Part shown: positions 58,260 to 64,000 of the stretch, in pieces | Position numbering within the stretch: the first letter of the stretch is position 1 | How the letters are laid out: every line of letters begins with the position of its first letter | Assembly: GCF_026745355.1 (NCBI RefSeq) | Contig: NC_079202.1 | Span: 5,539,158 to 5,603,157 of the forward strand | Direction: 5' to 3' | DNA: 64,000 bases | From: Beta vulgaris subsp. vulgaris | Lineage: Eukaryota > Streptophyta > Magnoliopsida > Caryophyllales > Amaranthaceae | The notes under the pieces: generated by a model | What the model saw: only the letters and a program-made list of their open reading frames with translations | Databases searched by the model: none | Told to the model about the DNA's origin: nothing | Translations under genes and position numbers: made by a program

Positions 58260-59265
58260 AGTAAATAAGTATGGCCGAGCACACACTCTCTCTAGAAATA
58301 ATGTTCTCTCTCTCCTCTCACGATTTCTCCTCTCTCTCTCCTTCCTCTGTCCTCTCACGGTTTCTTCCTCTGTCCTCTCACGGTTTCTCCTCTCTCTCCT
58401 CACGGAGTTTCCATCTGAGGTTGAAATTTGGGGTTGTGCGGGGTTGGGGTTGGGGTGGGGTTGCAAGTTGGGCTGGTTGTGCGGGGTTGCGCGGTTGTGC
58501 GCGGGGTTGCGCGATTGTGAGCGGTTGTGCGGGGTTGGAGTGGGGTTGCGAGTTGGGTTTAGGGTTGTTTAGGGTTTTTAGGTAGGTGGGTTAGTCGGTG
58601 GTTGGGGTTTTTGGGTGATTTGGGTTGGTGGGTTCGTGGGTGGTTAGGGTTTTTGGGTGGTTTAGGTGGGTGGGTTCCTGGGTTTATTTGGGTTTAGGGT
58701 TATTTTGTTTTTATTTTGTTTTTATTTCTTTGGTTTATTTGTCAGTTTTATTATGCTATTCTATTTTTCAGATTTATTATCATAATTTATTTTATTTTAT
58801 TTAATTATTATCATCATCTTTTGTATGCATTTGGTGCGTAATTTATTTTGATTTAGTTATTGTATGGTTTATGTTTATTTTTTTTTCTGACATGTATTTT
58901 TGTTTTTTTTTTTGTTTTTGGTTGCAGAATTTGATTTTTCAAGATTGAAGCTCAAGATTGAAGATCTAGAAATTTAGTTATTTTATTTAGAAATTTTTTT
59001 ATTTTTTTGTTTAAGATTTATCATATTTTAATTGTATTAGTTGTATTTGATTTTAAGTATATCAGTTTTTTTTTATATTAGATTTATCAAAGTTATTGTA
59101 TTCTTTTTGCAAGCACATATGTAATGTTTTACAAATTGATAAATAAAATGTTTATTTTTATTACATTGTAGATGTACAAAGTCTTGATTTGAGTTTAATT
59201 GCTTTTTTTATTCTATCAAATATTATGGAAAAGAAAATTAAAAAAACATACGGATTTAAAAAGTG
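58260..59265. other. GGGTTG-rich and T-rich DNA, unassigned
   Basis: 58435-58680 repeats words such as GGTTGTGCGGGGTTG and GGTGGGTTCGTGGG. It changes to T-rich DNA with TCAAGATTGAAGCTCAAGATTGAAG near 58940 and an AATAAAATG-type tail near 59140. It may be the interior of the CACTA element ending at 59645, but this is not proven. No coding is supported. Confidence 0.35.
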
Positions 59266-59267
59266 AC

Positions 59268-59645
59268 AAATTACCGACGGATTAAAGCGTCGGTAACTTT
59301 TACCGACGCTTTAAACCGTCAGTAAAATGATAAATACCGACAGATTAGAGCGTCGGTACCATAAACCGTCGATTTTTATCATTTTACGGACGGATTAAAG
59401 CATCGGTAAAATTTACTGACACTTTAAACTGTCGGTAATTTGTCACAGTTTCACCATCGGTAACAAAAGCAAACTAACGGTAACTGTTACCGACGGCTAA
59501 TCCGCTGGTAAACTCACAATTACCGACGACTAAATTTCCGACGACCATGTACCGACGGATGGCCATCAGTAATAAGGTTACCATCGGACACCGCGGTTTT
59601 ACCGACGGATTTTGACCGTCGGAAAAGGATGATGTTCTTGTTGTG
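59268..59645 (-). mobile_element. CACTA-type end with ACCGACGG subterminal repeats
   Basis: On the minus strand the end reads CACAACAAGAACATC, close to CACTACAAGAA. About twelve copies of ACCGACGGATTAAAGCGTCG-like words in both orientations fill the region, which is typical for CACTA subterminal DNA. The opposite end lies further left and was not found. Confidence 0.65.
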
Positions 59646-60068
59646 AGTCCCTCAAAATCAGGTAAAAGGTAGATCATTGAATAATGTGCCATTGCTCTGC
59701 TAAAATATTTTCTCTCTCTATCTCTACACCTAATTCCAGAATTGATATTGACTTTAGGTTTAGAGGGAAGACGACCTCCCAAATCTTCCGGGTTGGTTCC
59801 TTTTTCCGCAGGTTCGGAGTGTGGAGCTAAGGAATGTTGCACAAATCTCTTTAAATAACATATTGAAGGTTCAAAGTTGCTTGTCCTACAAGTAGACTAA
59901 ACACTCTCCATTGTCAAAGATGCGAAGTGACTGAATCGTATTTACGGGAAAAGTGAAGCCATGATTTGGAAGATGCGTCCTAAAAAGATTTTATTTAATT
60001 TCTTTGGATGTAGTATTTTTGGTTGTATTTTAGATTTCATTATTAGTAAGAATTGCTACCAATGTAGA

Positions 60069-60640
60069 TAGAGTTGGCAAAAATCGACGCAACCCGCCAC
60101 CAACCCAACCCCTACCCCAACCCAACCCAACACAACCCAATCCAACTCAACTCAATCCAATAATAACGGGTTGGGTCAAAAATTTCAATTCGTTTAATTA
60201 AATGGGTTAACCTAGTTGAAATTTTCAACCTGATTTCAACCCATCTAACCTGTTTACTTAGATGGATTATGTTCAAGTTGGGTTGTCCCACTAACCCTTT
60301 TTTATCCAAAAATATATAAATTTTAATTTTAAATGAACAACAAAAAGAGTTGTATTATAGTTAGATTTGTCATCTTGTTATATATGGACTCTTTGTAATT
60401 CGAAATTTTTAAAATGGGAGGTATTTAAGTAATAACTGATCAGGTGTCCTTAATAGAATTGAAAATGCTATTAAATTGGTTAGTGGGTTGATTTTTGGTA
60501 GACCAATTTATTATCAGGTTAGGTAAGGTTGAGAATCCCAACCCGTTTAACTAAACAAATCAGGCTGGGTTGATGATGTTGACCTCTTTAATTAAACAAG
60601 TTCACCCGAGACCAACCCAGTCGAGGCATTCCCAGTTCGA
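60069..60640. mobile_element. hAT-type MITE with 8-bp TSD
   Basis: AATGTAGA occurs on both sides (60061-60068 and 60641-60648). The left end TAGAGTTGGCAAAAAT and the right end CCCAGTTCGA are only partly complementary. Interior repeats AACCCAACCC and GGGTTGG in opposite arms. Confidence 0.8.
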
Positions 60641-60667
60641 AATGTAGATGTCAAAGGGCTTATTATA

Positions 60668-60946
60668 CTACCTCTATTTTTTTTAGTTGCACCATTTGAT
60701 TTTTCACATTTGCCGAGACGATTCTTTGAACATCAATATCTCTTATTGGGTGTAAGTAAAAATTATAAAAATTTGATATTTGGAATTCTCGCATTAAGAC
60801 AAATCTAACAAGAGCATTAAGACAAATCTAACAAGACCCCACTCGACTATATTTTTCTTATATAATGGTGCAAGATAGGTTAACAAAGTTGGTTGATAAA
60901 TAGTGCCAAAAAGGCAAATGGTACAACTAAAAAAATACGAAAGTAG
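60668..60946. mobile_element. Stowaway MITE
   Basis: Ends CTACCTCTATTTTTTTTAG and CTAAAAAAATACGAAAGTAG with TA flanks; TTGCACC/GGTACAA follow in the arms. Confidence 0.75.
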
Positions 60947-61101
60947 TATATAATAGATATTAATCTTTCTGTCAATAAAAGAAAAAAGATTATTAATACA
61001 TCAACCAATTGTCCAGAGATAAAGCTTCAAATATTATAAAATATAGTGAGTTAATCATATAGCAATACTTTACTAGTCATTGATGTCTATTTTAATAGGT
61101 T

Positions 61102-61326
61102 ATCGCGGCCGTTTTTTTAGTTGCTACATTACGTTTGCATAAGATTTTAGTCAATTCACTTTCAAACTTTTTGAATAATACCTTTTCACTTATTTAATGT
61201 AAAATAGAAGGAAAATATTATAACTTTTTGGTGGACCAAGTATTTCAAATAAGGAAAGTTTAAATATAGAACGATTAAAAGAAACAACCATTTAAATAAA
61301 ATGTAACAATTAAAAGAAAAGAGGAG
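61102..61326. mobile_element. Stowaway-like MITE
   Basis: Left CGGCCGTTTTTTTAGTTGC and right AATTAAAAGAAAAGAGGAG approximate complementary Stowaway ends; arms share TACATT/AATGTA. Confidence 0.6.
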
Positions 61327-61344
61327 TATTTCGTACATGAATTA

Positions 61345-61660
61345 TCTCTATTATATAAGTGAAGGAGGGGGGGGGGGGAAGATGGTTCCCCGTTACCAAA
61401 AGTCTGATATTACCATTAATGAATTTAAATTTTCATATATATTGAATAAGTTAACAATGGAACTCAATTTAAAATTTCAATTACATATTAAATTAAGGAG
61501 AGTGATTTTCTCTTCTTACATATGTGAGAAAAACGCTGATAAAAAAATTAAATTGAGAATATAACTTGATTAGTCAGAAGAAAAAATAAAAAATTGTATT
61601 TTATGTTAATAATTATACTAATAATATTTTAAAATCTAAATGTTGATTATTATTCGGTAA
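61345..61660 (+). mobile_element. Helitron-like 5' end
   Basis: TCTCTATTATATAAGTGAAGG at 61345 matches the termini at 1573 and 27974 and is followed by a G run of twelve and ATGGTTCCCC. The 3' end was not found. Confidence 0.5.
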
Positions 61661-62054
61661 TCTCTATTATATAAATCAAGCTCTTCCACTTTGTTTGTAT
61701 TCAACGATTGGACCTAATACACAGACTCTTCCACTTTATTTGAGTACAAACTTTCTTCTGTTTTATATTTTCTATTTTCAATACTATATTTGCATAATGA
61801 TGAACAAATAACTAAAATACCAACAAAATATTAATTTCAGAAAAACATATTAAAAGATTTAAAAAGTATTGTTAAATTCTATCGGAATAAAAATTTTTGT
61901 AACACTAACGAATAACTAATTGAAAAAAAAAACTTTAATATGACACATATGCAAAACATGAAAAAAAAAGCTAGTTTTTGTTGAGTTTAAGAAGTGATGA
62001 TATGAACTGACATTTCATCGATCATTCAAGGAGCGGCTCCGATCATTTGTGTGG
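61661..62054 (+). mobile_element. Second Helitron-like 5' end
   Basis: TCTCTATTATATAAATCAAG starts at 61661 after A, then TCTTCCACTTTGTTTG, a word repeated at 61727. Only the terminus is supported. Confidence 0.4.
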
Positions 62055-62378
62055 AGAAACACTTGGTAACCAACTGGTGGAGTCCAAAAGAGACTCAAAC
62101 ACAAAAAAAAGTAAAAAAATGTGGGGCCCACAAGAAAAAAAGTGAGGAATGATGATGGCACAAGTGAGTGAAACTCACTCTCCAAATAACATGAGAGTAG
62201 GAAAAAGATGAGGAAAGGAAGAGAGAGAAATCATCAAAATATTTTCTCTAAGGAGTGAGTAGAGAGAGAAATTACCACACCATTTTCCACCATTTTCATT
62301 TCTCTGAGCTCTCAATTTGGCGGGAAAAATTTCTTCTCTGAGCTCCCGAACATTGTAAAAGAGTAAAAATTGAAGCAA

Positions 62379-62459
62379 ATGGAAAAGTTATTAAATTTGA
62401 ATCAACCAATCTCCATGGATGAGAGCTCGAATAACGACTCTTTACTCGACAAAAATCAG
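62379..62459 (+). CDS. Possible first exon of an unknown gene
   Basis: ATG at 62379 opens 27 codons (MEKLLNLNQPISMDESSNN and eight more residues) and ends at a donor-like CAG|GTACGC. The leader upstream is plausible. No family is recognised and no second exon was found before the opposing protease gene. It may be the remnant of another ORF of the Mutator-like element or a chance ORF. Confidence 0.25.
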
Positions 62460-62768
62460 GTACGCAAATGGAAAAGTTCTTACTCAATTTGTTGGGTTTA
62501 TGAAATTTCAGCCAATATGTGAAAATAGGATTGTGGTTTTATGAACTTTCATGCCTTGAACAAGAATAGCAAGAGTAAAACACTTGAAGGACAATGGTTA
62601 TGTGATATTTGCAAGAATATACATCAATTTTTATGTTATATTGAATATTTGCATGAATGTAGTATATAAACTTGAATGAAAATAGTTATGTTTATGTAAT
62701 ATTTGGAACAAGTTTTGGTTTGCAAATGACAAAAAACAGCGCCAAAAGACATTACTAACTACTGTTCT

Positions 62769-63885
62769 TTATACACATTTGTTTTCATTAATTATGGAGC
62801 CGAGGCGAGACTTAAGTTCGTTGTGGTCCGACATTACATCTTCGAGCAAACGCTGTTGTCGAGCATTATAAATTGTGTCTTGTTGAGAACAAAAAGAACA
62901 AAATAATTACTAATTGTTGGACATCAAAGCTATTTAATCATGTAATAGATACCGAACATTTACGTAGATGCATACCACTTGGTACTCAGTGATGAACTTG
63001 TCGGCACACGCTCTAATACTGGAGAGCATGATGACTCCACATGACCTCCTAAAGATATATTATATGTGAAATTGGAGAGTAATTCATTAAACTCACGCAA
63101 CAACTTTATTTAACCAATAAGCAGAACTTACAAATCAATTGGGAGCTTGATATGAACATTTATTGTAGGCCATGACTCTAATGCGGATGAAATCCATGAA
63201 TTGTCCCATGCGTGCAAGAGCTCATCGATTCCACATGCTAAGACGGTGATACCATGCATGGTGGTCTCACGAGATATATGCATGGTGGTCTCACAAGATA
63301 ATGTATCAATGTAATATATTGCTTTATCACACAGCGAGAAGGCCACACACCACCAATGCTCCAAGGGTTGTGAGGTGAGTACGGGAAAAAAAATCTACCA
63401 ATTTCAAGGTAAATTAGTTTGAAATTGGATAGTACTAATAAAGTTTGAAAATGAAATGAATCTATACATACTATTTACCTACAAATTGGAAGTAAAAAAC
63501 AATGATATTTAAAACAAGGTCAGAGACTAACCACACAAGTTTTTAAAATTTGTGTCCCCGGGTATCTTTTCGCATGGAAGGCCCCTAATTTCTTCTAATC
63601 TGCATTACCCTTCAAGACAGCCGTCTACCATGTAATTGACAGATGTTAGTATATTTTGCAATGTAAATGATTGAGAAACCAAATGATATTCTTCTTACCA
63701 CAAATGCAGGATCAAGCATAATGCGCTTGCTCTTCCCACTGAACTCCGAACTCCATATATCGGTGTACAAGACAGAAACCATTTGCACGTAGTGCAAGCC
63801 AATACATGCAGTCATGGATAATACACCTATCAAATCAGACAGCGGTCAAAATTGTGTTTGACGTCGCACAAGGATGGGGTTGTCC
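62769..63885 (-). CDS. Ulp1/C48-type cysteine protease-like gene, partial (3' part)
   Basis: The minus-strand gene is truncated by the window edge. Inferred exons are complement of 63699-63826, 63132-63394, 62976-63048 and 62769-62878. Borders show GT-AG signals and the phase between the second and third is correct. The second exon holds FPVLTSQPLEHWWCVAF (His) and AIYYIDTLSC (Asp); the third holds LRSCGVIMLSS (Cys). This is the Ulp1 catalytic triad order of SUMO-type proteases. The Gln usually six residues before the Cys is not present (P in its place), so activity is doubtful. The last exon gives a Lys/Glu/Leu-rich tail, but its best frame is one base out of register with exon three, so that border or the gene is damaged. 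One more exon between the first two may exist near 63520-63640. It could be a host gene or the ULP gene of a Mutator-like transposon. Confidence 0.55.
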
Positions 63886-64000
63886 CTGTTCAAAATCATC
63901 AAACATAGAAGTTCTTAGGTTTTTGATGTATATTCAACATCATAACTCCAAAGGTCATTTCACAACTCCATAAGTCATTTCACATAAATTGCAAAACACA

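Larger units (their letters stand above)
62055..64000. mobile_element. Left part of a Mutator-like element carrying an Ulp1-type gene
   Basis: The left end AGAAACACTTGGTAACCAAC equals, with one change, the end of the 293-bp MITE at 47545, which has a proven 9-bp TSD. The match continues through GGTGGAGTCCAAAAGAGACT. The element would run past the right edge and includes the minus-strand protease gene and a possible plus-strand exon at 62379. Mutator-like elements with Ulp1 genes are known in plants (Kaonashi type). The right end is outside the window, so element status is inferred. Confidence 0.5.

Noticed and set aside
59474..59842. Minus-strand frame of 122 codons
   Set aside because: It overlaps CACTA subterminal repeats and shows no domain.

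Overview
The window is nuclear DNA of a flowering plant. It holds an intron-bearing Aux/IAA gene, a Copia element primed by initiator tRNA-Met, Gypsy LTRs, L1-type LINE remnants, and many Stowaway, Tourist, hAT, CACTA, Mutator-like and Helitron pieces. Sequence alone does not name the species. The transposon mix and AT-rich intergenic DNA fit a eudicot with a medium or large genome, possibly Caryophyllales; that last point is only a guess.

Layout. 0.2-3.7 kb: decayed PIF/Harbinger transposon with both of its ORFs. 4.5-5.1 kb: hAT MITE directly upstream of the one clear host gene. 5.2-11 kb: complete Aux/IAA gene (six coding exons, 365 aa) with a nine-codon-long uORF region whose stop overlaps the main start codon by one base. 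12-17 kb: Stowaway MITE, a Tat-type Gypsy LTR fragment, a Copia RNase H scrap between direct repeats, and a pyrimidine-rich retroposon. 17.9-25.7 kb: old minus-strand Gypsy-type LTR DNA split by a nearly full-length but inactivated Copia element (19177-24234, 5-bp TSD, LTRs starting TA rather than TG). 25.7-28 kb: SINE-like piece, a promoter-like segment, and a 0.8-kb minisatellite ending at a Helitron 5' terminus. 29.5-35 kb: a minus-strand retroelement-type ORF cut by a 4-kb solo LTR (TSD TGTGC) that itself carries four younger insertions. 35.2-38 kb: hAT MITE and a decayed minus-strand Copia pol. 38-52.9 kb: MITEs in high density, several nested, plus a LINE 3' end, large foldback elements, a G-rich tract and microsatellites. 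52.9-60.6 kb: ends of three different CACTA families, a Gypsy gag interrupted by a hAT MITE with perfect 8-bp TSD, another LTR fragment, and a minus-strand Gypsy-associated ORF. 60.6-64 kb: Stowaway MITEs, two Helitron 5' termini, and the left end of a Mutator-like element carrying a minus-strand Ulp1-type cysteine protease gene that runs off the right edge.

How it fits together. Only the Aux/IAA gene looks like a working host gene. It would act in the nucleus as an auxin-labile co-repressor of ARF transcription factors. Everything else recognised is mobile-element DNA, mostly dead. Its value is the nesting, which gives a relative order of insertions: for example Copia into Gypsy LTR, Helitron into Stowaway, MULE MITE into Stowaway, and retroposon into solo LTR into retro-ORF. 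I saw no tRNA, rRNA, CRISPR or organellar sequence. I found no feature that I would call a new biological system with confidence; the strongest leads are the uORF/start overlap, the Ulp1-carrying Mutator-like element with its 293-bp derivative, and the minisatellite-bearing Helitron.
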